From: Pseudomonas helleri
Lineage (GTDB): Bacteria; Pseudomonadota; Gammaproteobacteria; Pseudomonadales; Pseudomonadaceae
Direction: 5' to 3'
DNA: 64,000 nucleotides
Assembly: GCF_001043025.1 (NCBI RefSeq)
Contig: NZ_JYLD01000013.1
Location: forward strand, 62,001-126,000
The notes below the pieces were generated by a model. That model made no database searches and had not been told where the DNA came from. It saw only the letters and a list, made by a program, of their open reading frames with translations. Shown here piece by piece: positions 34,717-43,068 of the stretch (position 1 is its first letter; each line of letters begins with the position of its first letter). Position numbers and translations under genes: made by a program.

Positions 34717-36876
34717 TTAGAACCGGTAATGCGCGCCGAGGTACAGTTCGCGCCCCGGATTGCTGTTGCCCAAACCGCCGTTGGAGGCCCGAGGGTCGGC
34801 CAATGGCGAATCGTTGCCGGTGGCGATAAACAGCGTGCTGCGCTCGATATCGAACACGTTATTGACCCCGCCAAACAGGCTCAATTGCTCGCTCAGGTGG
34901 TAATTGCCACGCAGGTTGAAGACCCAGAACGGTGCCTTGCGGTAAACGTAATTGGTGTCCGGGTTGAGCAGTTTTTCTTCGGTGCGGTAGTACACCGGGC
35001 CGCGCAAAATGCCATTGACCCCGAGATCCCAGTCACGTTCGCGGCCATAGGTCAGCGCCAGGCTGGCCTGGTATTGATACATGCGCTGGATCTTGTCGCG
35101 GTACGGGCCGGTCAATGTGGACGCAGCGCCTTTGTCGTCCATGTCGAAGTTCCACACCGCATTGGTGTTGAGCCGCAGGATGCGTTCGTCACCGAGGGCC
35201 AGGGCGCTGGCCAGATCATATTGCCATTGCGCTTCAAGGCCACGGATCACCGCGTCGCCGTCGCCATTGACGTACTGGCTGATGCTCTTGGTCACCGGCT
35301 GCGTGGTGATGCGGTCCTGAATGCGGTTCTGGAATAGCGCCAGGTCAAAGAACTGGTTGGCATTGGTCAGGGTTACACCCGTTTCGAATTGCAGACTGGT
35401 TTCGGGCTTGAGGTTGGCGTTGCCCAGCGTCTGTGTGCCACTGATGGTGGTGAAGTCTGCTGCTAGCTCGCCTGCCAGCGGCGCCCGGAACCCGGTCGAT
35501 ACGCCAGCCCGAAGCTTGACCCCCGGCATGGCCTCGTAGGCGGCGCCGAGGCTGTAGGTGACTTTGTCGAAGTCTCGGGTTTTCTCGTCCAGCAGCGGCA
35601 TGTAGTCGGTCTTGACCGTGCTCGACTGGCCATAGCTGTAGCGCGCACCCGCGCGCAGGGTCAGGTGGTCGTCCATCATCCGCTGCACGACTTCGGCGTA
35701 CAGCGCCGCGCTCAGGTCATCGGAGTTGATGTCGTAAGGCGCCACCTGACTGCTGGTAGAACCGTTGACGGCAATACGGAAGCGATCGTTGCGCAGCTTG
35801 CTCTTTTCCAGGTCCAGGCCCACCAACAGATCAGTGCTTGGCGTCAGTAAAAACTGCGGCGTCAGCTTGATACCGTAAGCCTCAAGACGACGCTCGATGT
35901 GGTCTTTGCTGAACCCCGGGCTGCCATTGCCCAGCACCGGCGAACCCCAGTGCAAATCGTCAATGTCACGGAAGGCATAAGCCTGCGAAGACCAGTTCAG
36001 CCACTCGGTGGGTTTGGCGACCCAATCGAGCTCTACCGACTGGTTGTAACGATTGTCGTAGTTGCCATAGTTCCACTGCGAACCGCGAAAGCCCGCGTCA
36101 TAGATGCCGTCTGAACGCACGGTCAGGTCGAGACGCTGGTCTTCTGACAGCTCGTACCCCAGCGCCAACAGGCCACCGCGGCGCTTCCATGAGGTGTTTT
36201 TCTGGGTGCCGTCGGCGCTGTGGTAGTCATTGCGTCGACCGTTGTCCAGGCCCAGGTAGTAATCCAGCGGGCCCGAACTGCCACTTTGGTACACGCTGCC
36301 CTGAGCCAGCCCCCAGGACCCACCCTGCAACGTTGCGCCACCGCCTTGGGTGTTGCGGCCATTGCGGGTGATGATATTGATCACCCCGCCAATCGCCTGG
36401 CTGCCGTAAATGACCGAGGCCGGGCCGCGAATCACTTCAATGCGCGCCACTTGCGCCGGCGACAGCTTGGAAATATTCGCCGTACCTGCGCGGCGGCCGT
36501 TGACCAGTACCGTGACCTGGCTACGGTAATCGCGGCCCTGGCCATCAGTGTTGCCGCCACGGATGTTGATCGAGGTCTGGCCCGGCGTCCATTCACTGAA
36601 AAAGCCCACGGCGTTTTCGGCCAGCAAATCGGTGAGGTTGCGTGCCGAGGAGCGCTCGATCTGATCACTGTCAATCACCTGCACGGTGCTGGTGACATCC
36701 TTGAGCGACTCACCGGCGCGCGGTGCGCTGACCAGGGTTGAGTCCATGTGCAGGACCGACGGGTTTTCTGCGGCAAAGGCCGCAAGGCTGACACCGAGCC
36801 AAAGCGGCACGGCTGCGCTGAACGAATGGCGCAGGGGGGCGTTGCACAGGTTGAGCATGGAGAGGTCCGAAGGCAT
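34717..36876 (-). CDS. btuB: TonB-dependent cobalamin/corrinoid receptor (BtuB-like)
   Basis: 719 residues. Signal region about 1-35 (HSFSAAVPLWLGVSLAAFA), plug domain about 60-175 (TSTVQVIDSDQIERSSARNL, QVARIEVIRGPASVIYGSQA, GGVINIITRNG) and a long barrel ending AHYRF. By sequence alone it could be an enterobactin or corrinoid receptor. The cobalamin riboswitch at the head of the operon and the BtuFCD genes behind it decide for corrinoid import. It follows the methyltransferase gene by 15 bases. Confidence 0.85.
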   Translation of the reverse strand: MPSDLSMLNLCNAPLRHSFSAAVPLWLGVSLAAFAAENPSVLHMDSTLVSAPRAGESLKDVTSTVQVIDSDQIERSSARNLTDLLAENAVGFFSEWTPGQTSINIRGGNTDGQGRDYRSQVTVLVNGRRAGTANISKLSPAQVARIEVIRGPASVIYGSQAIGGVINIITRNGRNTQGGGATLQGGSWGLAQGSVYQSGSSGPLDYYLGLDNGRRNDYHSADGTQKNTSWKRRGGLLALGYELSEDQRLDLTVRSDGIYDAGFRGSQWNYGNYDNRYNQSVELDWVAKPTEWLNWSSQAYAFRDIDDLHWGSPVLGNGSPGFSKDHIERRLEAYGIKLTPQFLLTPSTDLLVGLDLEKSKLRNDRFRIAVNGSTSSQVAPYDINSDDLSAALYAEVVQRMMDDHLTLRAGARYSYGQSSTVKTDYMPLLDEKTRDFDKVTYSLGAAYEAMPGVKLRAGVSTGFRAPLAGELAADFTTISGTQTLGNANLKPETSLQFETGVTLTNANQFFDLALFQNRIQDRITTQPVTKSISQYVNGDGDAVIRGLEAQWQYDLASALALGDERILRLNTNAVWNFDMDDKGAASTLTGPYRDKIQRMYQYQASLALTYGRERDWDLGVNGILRGPVYYRTEEKLLNPDTNYVYRKAPFWVFNLRGNYHLSEQLSLFGGVNNVFDIERSTLFIATGNDSPLADPRASNGGLGNSNPGRELYLGAHYRF

Positions 36877-36891
36877 TTTTATAGGAGTTAT

Positions 36892-37668
36892 TTACGCGTG
36901 CCAGATCAAGCTGGCCGCCCGTTTCGGGGCACTGGCAAGCCAACCCCCTGGCACTTTTTGCAGGTGGTCTTGCAGGTGGCGTTCAAGCAGCCCCTGCGCT
37001 GCGCCATCCAGGGCGCCGAGTTTTTCCATAAAGTGCATCAAGGCCGCATCCGGCGAGGCAAACAGCGTGCTGAAGGCCCAGTCGGTGAAATGGATCTGGT
37101 CGGGTTGCCAGCGATCCGGCAACTCAGCCAGTGTCAGTTGGTAGCCGGGGGTCATGTCACTGCGGTGCAGTTGCGGCGGCAAGAAACCGGACAGGCAATA
37201 CGTGCGCGGGCCTTCCTGCGCGGGCAGGTTCCACACCAGGGTGCGCGTGGCCAGCGGCCGAACCTGCTGAACAAACGCCAGGGCCTGGCCGTCTGCCACC
37301 GGGATATTCGCGCACAACACGGTTGTGGTCGGGGTGAGCGGCAAATTTGGCAAGTCCTGCCAAAGGCCGTTGTGCAGGCTCAGTTCAACACTGGGTGCCT
37401 GGGCTGCCAGTTGCTCAATGCTGCTACGCATAAAGGCGTTGGGCTCAACCACCGTCCACTGCCCACAGGGCATCAGCAAGTGGCGACCGAGAATCCCCGA
37501 GCCGGCGCCAATATCCAGCAATTGCTGTTGCGGGCCGAGCAGCTCGAGCAAGCGTCCGCCCACGCGCTCCACATAATTGGAGCCGGCCAGATGCTCGGCA
37601 TAAAACGCAGCCTCACGGTCGGGCCAGACAAAAGGGGTAGCAGCGGGCAGTTGGGTTGCAGGGGTCAT
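36892..37668 (-). CDS. Class I SAM-dependent methyltransferase in the B12-uptake operon
   Basis: 258 residues. The SAM-binding motif LLDIGAGSGILGRHL is near residues 48-62, with VVEPN (motif II) near 71-75. The C-terminal half is not a family I recognise. Translation may start at ATG 37668 or at GTG 37701; neither has a strong ribosome-binding site. It is the first gene after the cobalamin riboswitch and thus expected to be expressed when B12 is scarce. Its substrate is unknown: it might act on a corrinoid or ligand, or be a B12-independent substitute enzyme. These roles are guesses from context. Confidence 0.75.
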   Translation of the reverse strand: MTPATQLPAATPFVWPDREAAFYAEHLAGSNYVERVGGRLLELLGPQQQLLDIGAGSGILGRHLLMPCGQWTVVEPNAFMRSSIEQLAAQAPSVELSLHNGLWQDLPNLPLTPTTTVLCANIPVADGQALAFVQQVRPLATRTLVWNLPAQEGPRTYCLSGFLPPQLHRSDMTPGYQLTLAELPDRWQPDQIHFTDWAFSTLFASPDAALMHFMEKLGALDGAAQGLLERHLQDHLQKVPGGWLASAPKRAASLIWHA

Positions 37669-37796
37669 GGAGGCGCCGTCGGGTTGAACCAAAACGGGCA
37701 CTCAGGGGAACTCACGCAGAAAAATGACGGGCAGGGAGGGACTTTGCGCGCGCCAAGGCCTGCATCCGCCCACCGCGGAGTGCCATATGTTGGATC

Positions 37797-37980
37797 AGGC
37801 CGGTCTCCGGGCTCACGAGGGTCATGAAACATTCGCCTTCCCATGCCAAAGCACAGTGGCTACTTGAATGTTTCGCTCGCATACCGTTGCGGGGGCAGCG
37901 CCGGATTGACCTGAAAAGGCGTACCGGCTTCCCGTTTCACCCTGGGCGCGATGGCCAAGGACACCTGAAACAGGCGCGCA
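37797..37980 (-). ncRNA. Cobalamin (AdoCbl) riboswitch
   Basis: On the minus strand the conserved core blocks are all present in order: GGGTGAAACGGGAAGCCGGT (about 37922-37942), GCTGCCCCCGCAACGG (about 37884-37899) and the B12-box-like GAGCCCGGAGACCGGCC (about 37799-37815). CAGG near 37971 and CCTG near 37798 can close the P1 stem. It lies about 130 bases before the methyltransferase start and should shut down the uptake operon when cobalamin is plentiful. The exact ends are approximate. Confidence 0.93.
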
Positions 37981-38044
37981 TCTGACCATTGGTCACCCGA
38001 TGCGTCAACCATGAACATGAAAAAACCTTCATGTTCAAACGTCC

Positions 38045-38114
38045 TGTAGGAGCGAGCTTGTCTCGCGATCTTTTGATGTTTTAAAAGATCGCGAGGCGAG
38101 CTCGCTCCTACAGA
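38045..38114. repeat. Palindromic intergenic repeat, complete copy
   Basis: Left arm CTGTAGGAGCGAGCTTGTCT (one transition from the usual CCT) and right arm ending GCTCGCTCCTACAG. It lies between the riboswitch and the end of the thioesterase gene, which is transcribed in the same direction as the riboswitch operon. Confidence 0.92.
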
Positions 38115-38160
38115 GATTTATATAAATCAGATAGATATGAAGTAAATTTAAGGTAAAGAG

Positions 38161-38658
38161 TTAATTACGATCATGGGCTTTATCCGCCAACTTCCCGGCA
38201 TCGACCCGCACAAACACTGAATCCCCGACCGCCGTCAGCACCTCCCCGGCATACACCTCGCAGATCACCCGGCTCTTGCGTCCGACATCCCCCTCAACCC
38301 AGGCCCGCAGGGTCAGCGGGACGCCCATCGGGGTGGGTTTGATGAACTTGATGCCCAGGTTGCCGGTGACGCAATTGATCCTCGGCAAGCTCTCTGGCTG
38401 GCGATCTTCCGCGCGGTAGTGATACGCCATCACCGTCCAGTTCGAGTGGCAATCCACCAACATCGCAATCAACCCGCCGTACACCAGATCAGGCCAGCCG
38501 CAATAACGCGCATCCGGCAAATGTTCCGCTACAACGTGAACACCGTCTTCATGCCAGTAGCTCTTGATGTGCAGGCCATGGGGATTGTTGCTGCCACAGC
38601 CATAGCAAACGCCTTCAGGCGCAGCGGTGTCTTGCAAGGAAGGGGAGATGTGGTGCAT
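38161..38658 (-). CDS. PaaI-type hotdog-fold acyl-CoA thioesterase
   Basis: 165 residues of the 4HBT superfamily. An N-terminal CYGCGSNNPHGL segment is seen in a subgroup of these thioesterases. The core YCGWPDLVYGGLIAMLVDCHSNWTV contains the hotdog central helix with its conserved Asp, and the following strands (TLRAWVEGDVGRKSRVICEV) complete the fold. It probably cleaves a small or aromatic acyl-CoA; the pathway is not clear. A perfect palindrome just upstream of its start (38702-38715) may regulate it together with the divergent activator gene. Confidence 0.8.
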   Translation of the reverse strand: MHHISPSLQDTAAPEGVCYGCGSNNPHGLHIKSYWHEDGVHVVAEHLPDARYCGWPDLVYGGLIAMLVDCHSNWTVMAYHYRAEDRQPESLPRINCVTGNLGIKFIKPTPMGVPLTLRAWVEGDVGRKSRVICEVYAGEVLTAVGDSVFVRVDAGKLADKAHDRN

Positions 38659-38701
38659 ACCGTGATCGTCCTTTACTGGATTTCAAATCTTGCCATTCCC
38701 C

Positions 38702-38715
38702 TTACGTTAACGTAA
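38702..38715. promoter_or_regulatory. Perfect palindrome TTACGTTAACGTAA
   Basis: A 14-bp perfect palindrome in the 120-base divergent region between the thioesterase and the sigma-54 activator genes. It resembles sites of the MerR-type regulator LiuR and related regulators of acyl-CoA and branched-chain metabolism in Pseudomonas, as I know them. The cognate protein is not in the window. Confidence 0.5.
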
Positions 38716-38778
38716 AGATTGGTAACAGTGCGCAGATCTAAAATAAAAATCGCAAAGCTCACTGCTGTGGAGCACCTG

Positions 38779-40683
38779 ATGACTCTTACAAAAACACTTC
38801 AGCCCAAGCCCCTTCGCGAAGTTCGCCTGGCCCGGGAAAAACTGCACCTCGAAGGTTTGGTGCCCAGTGGCGTGTTGCGTGCCGAAATCGACGCCTCATG
38901 GCGCCGCAGCCTCAACCACGGTGTGCCCGTGAGTGGCCAGCATGAACTGAGCCTGCAAACCACTGCGAGCCTTGACCTGTTATTGGCCAACAACCAGTTA
39001 CTGATCGACGCGGCCATGCCGGCCATTGATTACTTGAACCAGCGTCAGGGTAAGGACGGCTTGATCATTCTGGCCAACGCCGACGCCACTATTCTGGCCG
39101 TGGAGGGCCGCGCAGACCGCCTCAAAGGCAGCGGGGTGCCGGACATTACCCTCGGCGCCTGCTGGAGCGAAGCCGCACGCGGCACCAATGCGCTGGGCAC
39201 CACGCTGGTCGAAGGCCGACCCATGTTGATCGACTGTGGCGAGCACTATCTGGATCGTCTGAGCCGTTTTTCCTGCACCTCAGTGCCGATTCATTGCCCG
39301 CAAGGCGACATCCTCGGCGTGCTCGACCTGACCCGCGAAGGGCCGCTCGGTCGCGTGCACGACAGCACCGCGTTACTGGGCATGGCTGTCAGCCAGATTG
39401 AAAGCCGGGTGTTCAACACCAGCTATTCGGAGCACATCGTGCTGGCCTTCCACAGCCGCTGCCAGTACCTGGAGTCCCCGTGGCAAGGCCTGTTGGCGGT
39501 CAGCCTGAGCGGGCAGATCCTCGCGGCCAGTGGCCAGGCCTGCCAATTGTTGCGCGCTGAACGCTCGGCGCTGGTAGGGCAACGTTGCGAAGCGTTCCTC
39601 GGGCTCGATGGCCTGCAACTGCTGGCTCGTCTGCAACAAGGCGCCCTGGGCAGCCTGCAAACTGCCCAAGGCGAATTCTTCTACAAAACCCTGCGTGCGC
39701 CACAACGTTCGCCGAATGTGCTGACGGCGCCACGCACGGCGCCGAAAACCATGCCGCCCGCGCCTGATCTGGAGGCGCTGGCCGGTAACAACGCTCGTTA
39801 CGCCCGTGCCTTGCGCATGGCGCGCCAGGGCCTGGCCAATGAGCTGCCGGTGTTACTGCTGGGGGAAACCGGCACCGGCAAAGAGGTGGTCGCCCGCGCC
39901 TTGCACATGGCCGGCAGCCGCAGCGCCAAGCCGTTCGTTGCGGTTAACTGCGCGGCAATCCCTGAAGGCCTGATTGAGTCCGAACTCTTTGGTTATCGCG
40001 AAGGGGCCTTCACCGGCTCGCGCCGTGGCGGCATGATCGGCCGCCTGCAACAGGCCCACGGCGGCACCTTGTTTCTGGATGAAATCGGCGACATGCCGCT
40101 GGCCCTGCAAGCGCGCCTGTTACGGGTGCTGCAAGACCGCAAGGTCGCACCGTTGGGCGCAGGCGAAGAGCAGGACATCGACGTCGCGCTGATCTGCGCC
40201 ACCCACCGTGATCTCAAACAACTGGTGCTCGAACACCACTTTCGCGAAGACCTGTTCTACCGGGTCAATGGCATCAGCGTGATGCTGCCGGCCCTGCGCG
40301 AGCGCGAGGATTTCGGCGCCTTGATTGCCCGCTTGCTGGGCAAATTGCAGGCCCCGCACGTGAGCTTGCACCCCGATTTGCAAGCTTTGCTCGACGGTTA
40401 CCACTGGCCGGGCAACATCCGCCAACTGGAAATGGTCCTGCGCACGCTGCTGGCCATGCGCGAGCCTGACGAGTCAGAGCTGACCCTTGAGCATCTGCCC
40501 GACAGCCTGCTCGATGATCTGAGCGCCAGCGAGCGCCCGCCGGCGGGCAGCATTCGCGAAAACGAACTGGAACTGATTCGCCAATCCCTGGATAACCACC
40601 AGGGCAATGTGTCTGCGGCCGCTGAAGCGCTGGGCATCAGCCGGGCCACCCTGTACCGCAAACTCAAACAGTTGCGCGTGTGA
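38779..40683 (+). CDS. Sigma-54-dependent activator (AcoR-like) of the amine dehydrogenase locus
   Basis: 634 residues from ATG 38779 behind GGAG. An N-terminal AcoR-type sensor region with a GAF domain (about 70-220) is followed by an AAA+ domain: Walker A GETGTGKE at 362-369, the sigma-54 contact loop GAFTGS at 409-414 (Ser instead of the usual final Ala), and Walker B GGTLFLDEIGDM. The C-terminal Fis-type helix-turn-helix reads NVSAAAEALGISRATLYRKL. The stop overlaps the QhpF exporter gene (TGATG), tying it to the amine dehydrogenase operon. Sequences matching sigma-54 promoters between 45996 and 46258 are its likely targets; 2-phenylethylamine or another amine may be the signal. Confidence 0.85.
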   Translation: MTLTKTLQPKPLREVRLAREKLHLEGLVPSGVLRAEIDASWRRSLNHGVPVSGQHELSLQTTASLDLLLANNQLLIDAAMPAIDYLNQRQGKDGLIILANADATILAVEGRADRLKGSGVPDITLGACWSEAARGTNALGTTLVEGRPMLIDCGEHYLDRLSRFSCTSVPIHCPQGDILGVLDLTREGPLGRVHDSTALLGMAVSQIESRVFNTSYSEHIVLAFHSRCQYLESPWQGLLAVSLSGQILAASGQACQLLRAERSALVGQRCEAFLGLDGLQLLARLQQGALGSLQTAQGEFFYKTLRAPQRSPNVLTAPRTAPKTMPPAPDLEALAGNNARYARALRMARQGLANELPVLLLGETGTGKEVVARALHMAGSRSAKPFVAVNCAAIPEGLIESELFGYREGAFTGSRRGGMIGRLQQAHGGTLFLDEIGDMPLALQARLLRVLQDRKVAPLGAGEEQDIDVALICATHRDLKQLVLEHHFREDLFYRVNGISVMLPALREREDFGALIARLLGKLQAPHVSLHPDLQALLDGYHWPGNIRQLEMVLRTLLAMREPDESELTLEHLPDSLLDDLSASERPPAGSIRENELELIRQSLDNHQGNVSAAAEALGISRATLYRKLKQLRV

Positions 40684-42401
40684 TGCGGCGCCTTATCGTC
40701 GGGCTGATCGACAGCCCCAATCCGCAAGCGTTGCATCAGGCGCTGCACTGGCTGTACGGTTTTGTTCGCCCGCACCGCTTGGCGATTGCCGGGCTGCTGG
40801 GCTTGTCGGTGTGTGCCTCGTTACTGGTGCTGGTGCAGCCGTGGCTGACCAAACAACTGATTGATGACGGCTTGCTCGCGCGCAATTTCCCGGTACTGGC
40901 GACGGTGGCCGGGCTGATGATCGTTGCCGGGCTATTGGGCACGGCGCTCTCGGGGGTGAATCGTTACCTGCACACCCGGTTGTCCGGGCGGATTCTTTTT
41001 GCCCTGCGTGATGACCTGTACCAGCACCTGCAAACCTTGTCGCCGGGGTTCTACGGGCAACGGCGTATTGGTGATCTGATGTCGCGGATCGACGGCGATG
41101 TCGCCGAAATCCAGCGATTTGCCGTGGACTCATTGTTCTCGGCAGTGTCCAGCATCATTGGCTTGCTGGTGGCCTTGGGCATGTTATTGGCCTTGTCGTG
41201 GAAGCTGTCGCTGCTGGCCTTGATCCTGATCCCGCTTGATGTGCTCTGGCTGCGCTGGATGCGGCGCAAAGTGGAACGTGATGTCCGCCAATTGCGCGAG
41301 CGCTCGGCTGACGTCTCATCGTTTATGGTCGAGACGCTGCCGGTGATGAAGTTTATTCAGTCGGCCGGTCAGCAGCAGCGCGAAGCCAAGCGCCTGGAAA
41401 CCCTGGGCCAAGGCTATATGAGCCAACTCCTGCGCCTGCAAGTCACCGAGTTTTTCACCCAGGCCGTGCCGGGCACCTTGACCTCGCTGTCACGGGCCTG
41501 CGTGTTTTTGATTGGCGGCTATTGGGTCGTGCAGGGCACCTGGCAACTCGGTGCGCTGATCGCCTTTTCAACGTATCTGGGCATGGCCATCGGGCCGGTG
41601 CAAAGCCTGCTCGGGCTGTATGTGGCGATTCAACGGATGACCGTCAGCCTCGGCCGGGTCATGGAATTGCGCGGCGAACAGCCTGCCGTGCTAAGCCCTT
41701 CGAACCCCAAACCGCTTCCAGACGAGGGCGACTTGCGTTTCGAGGCCGTGCACTTTAGCCATCCCGGCCGTCCCAGCACCCTGAACGGGATCAATGCGCA
41801 TATTCCCTACGGGAGCAAAGTCGCCCTCAGTGGCGGCTCCGGGGTTGGCAAGTCGACCCTGGTTGACCTGCTGCAACGCCACCACGACCCACAGTCCGGT
41901 CGGGTGTTGTTGGGCGGTGTTGACCTGCGCGAACTGGACTTGCTGGCGCTGCGCCGCCGGATTGCAGTGGTCAGCCAGGACATCGTGCTGTTTCGCGGCA
42001 GTCTGGCCGATAACCTGGCTTACGCGGTGCCGGGGGCCAGCCGTGAAGCGGTGGTCGCAGTTGCCAGGCTGGCACAACTCGACAGCTTGATTGCCGACCT
42101 GCCCGAAGGCCTCGACAGCCCGTTGGGCGAGCGTGGTCAGCAGTTGTCGGGCGGGCAAAAGCAACGGATCGCGATTGCCCGGGCGTTGTTGCAAGACCCG
42201 TTGATTCTGGTGCTGGACGAAGCCACCTCGGCCGTCGATGAGGCCACTGAACGCGAAGTCATTGAGGCCATCGACCGCCTGTTTGCGCGGCGTACACGAA
42301 TTCTGATCAGCCACCGGCCTTCAACCCTTGCCAACGCCGACCTGTGTTTGCATTTGCAGGGCGGCCAACTGACAGCAAACAAGGTGCTGCATGAAGCCTG
42401 A
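40683..42401 (+). CDS. qhpF: ABC exporter for quinohemoprotein amine dehydrogenase gamma subunit (QhpF-like)
   Basis: 572 residues, a half-transporter with fused domains: six membrane helices in about 1-310 and an ATPase with Walker A GGSGVGKS at 384-391, signature LSGGQKQRIAIARALL near 489 and Walker B LILVLDEATSAVDE. In Paracoccus, QhpF is needed to move the matured gamma subunit to the periplasm. It starts at ATG 40683 (or GTG 40680) and its end overlaps the protease gene by 11 bases. The order regulator-exporter-protease-monooxygenase forms one plus-strand unit. Confidence 0.86.
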   Translation: MRRLIVGLIDSPNPQALHQALHWLYGFVRPHRLAIAGLLGLSVCASLLVLVQPWLTKQLIDDGLLARNFPVLATVAGLMIVAGLLGTALSGVNRYLHTRLSGRILFALRDDLYQHLQTLSPGFYGQRRIGDLMSRIDGDVAEIQRFAVDSLFSAVSSIIGLLVALGMLLALSWKLSLLALILIPLDVLWLRWMRRKVERDVRQLRERSADVSSFMVETLPVMKFIQSAGQQQREAKRLETLGQGYMSQLLRLQVTEFFTQAVPGTLTSLSRACVFLIGGYWVVQGTWQLGALIAFSTYLGMAIGPVQSLLGLYVAIQRMTVSLGRVMELRGEQPAVLSPSNPKPLPDEGDLRFEAVHFSHPGRPSTLNGINAHIPYGSKVALSGGSGVGKSTLVDLLQRHHDPQSGRVLLGGVDLRELDLLALRRRIAVVSQDIVLFRGSLADNLAYAVPGASREAVVAVARLAQLDSLIADLPEGLDSPLGERGQQLSGGQKQRIAIARALLQDPLILVLDEATSAVDEATEREVIEAIDRLFARRTRILISHRPSTLANADLCLHLQGGQLTANKVLHEA

Positions 42402-43068
42402 ACTCAGAATTGGCGTGGTCGACAGCGGCCATGCCCCCGCACAACAGCCGCAGGTGGTGGCAGGGCGCAGGTTTGCCCTGCTCGATGGGCAACTGTTGCA
42501 CAGCGAGTTGCAGGACGATCCCTTGGGGCACGGCACTGCGGTCATTCAGGCCATCGCCCAGCGGGCACCAGAGGCCGTGTTTTGCGTGGCGCAAGTGTTC
42601 GATCAGCGCGGGGTCACCAGCACCTTACAGATTGCGGCGGCGATTGACTGGCTGCTGACGCAAAACGTGCGGCTGATCAACCTGAGCCTTGGCTTGCGCC
42701 AGGACCGCAGCTTGTTGCGCGAGGCGTGTGAATTGGCGGTGGCACGCGGGGTGTTGCTGTGTGCCTCAAGCCCGGCGCAGGGCGAGGGCGTGTACCCGGC
42801 CAGTTACCCGCAGGTGCTGCGAGTGACCGGCGATGCCCGTTGCACGCAAGACCAATGGTCGTGGCTGAATACCGCACAGGCGGATTTTGCCGCCTGCGTA
42901 CGTTCAAACACAGCCGGGCAATCGGGGGCGAGCCTCGGTTGCGCGGCCTTGAGCGGTCATCTTGCCAGCCAACTGCTTGCACAGCCGCAGGCAACCAATG
43001 TGCAATTGCTGGAGTGGCTCAAAACCAATGCCCACTATCACGGGCCTGAGAGGCGGGTGGGCTCATGA
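42391..43068 (+). CDS. qhpE: Subtilisin-like protease removing the gamma-subunit leader (QhpE-like)
   Basis: 225 residues, a minimal S8 peptidase. The catalytic triad can be placed at Asp11 (GVVDSGH), His47 (LGHGTAV) and Ser181 (SGASLG). There is no prosequence and no signal peptide, so it acts in the cytoplasm. In the qhp system this enzyme cleaves the 28-residue leader of the crosslinked gamma peptide. It overlaps the exporter gene by 11 bases and the next gene by 4, fitting a single translational unit. Confidence 0.85.
   Translation: MKPELRIGVVDSGHAPAQQPQVVAGRRFALLDGQLLHSELQDDPLGHGTAVIQAIAQRAPEAVFCVAQVFDQRGVTSTLQIAAAIDWLLTQNVRLINLSLGLRQDRSLLREACELAVARGVLLCASSPAQGEGVYPASYPQVLRVTGDARCTQDQWSWLNTAQADFAACVRSNTAGQSGASLGCAALSGHLASQLLAQPQATNVQLLEWLKTNAHYHGPERRVGS

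Noticed and set aside
34717..36876. Receptor as a catecholate siderophore (FepA-like) receptor
   Set aside because: Sequence alone would allow it, but the cobalamin riboswitch and BtuFCD genes in the same operon favour a corrinoid substrate.
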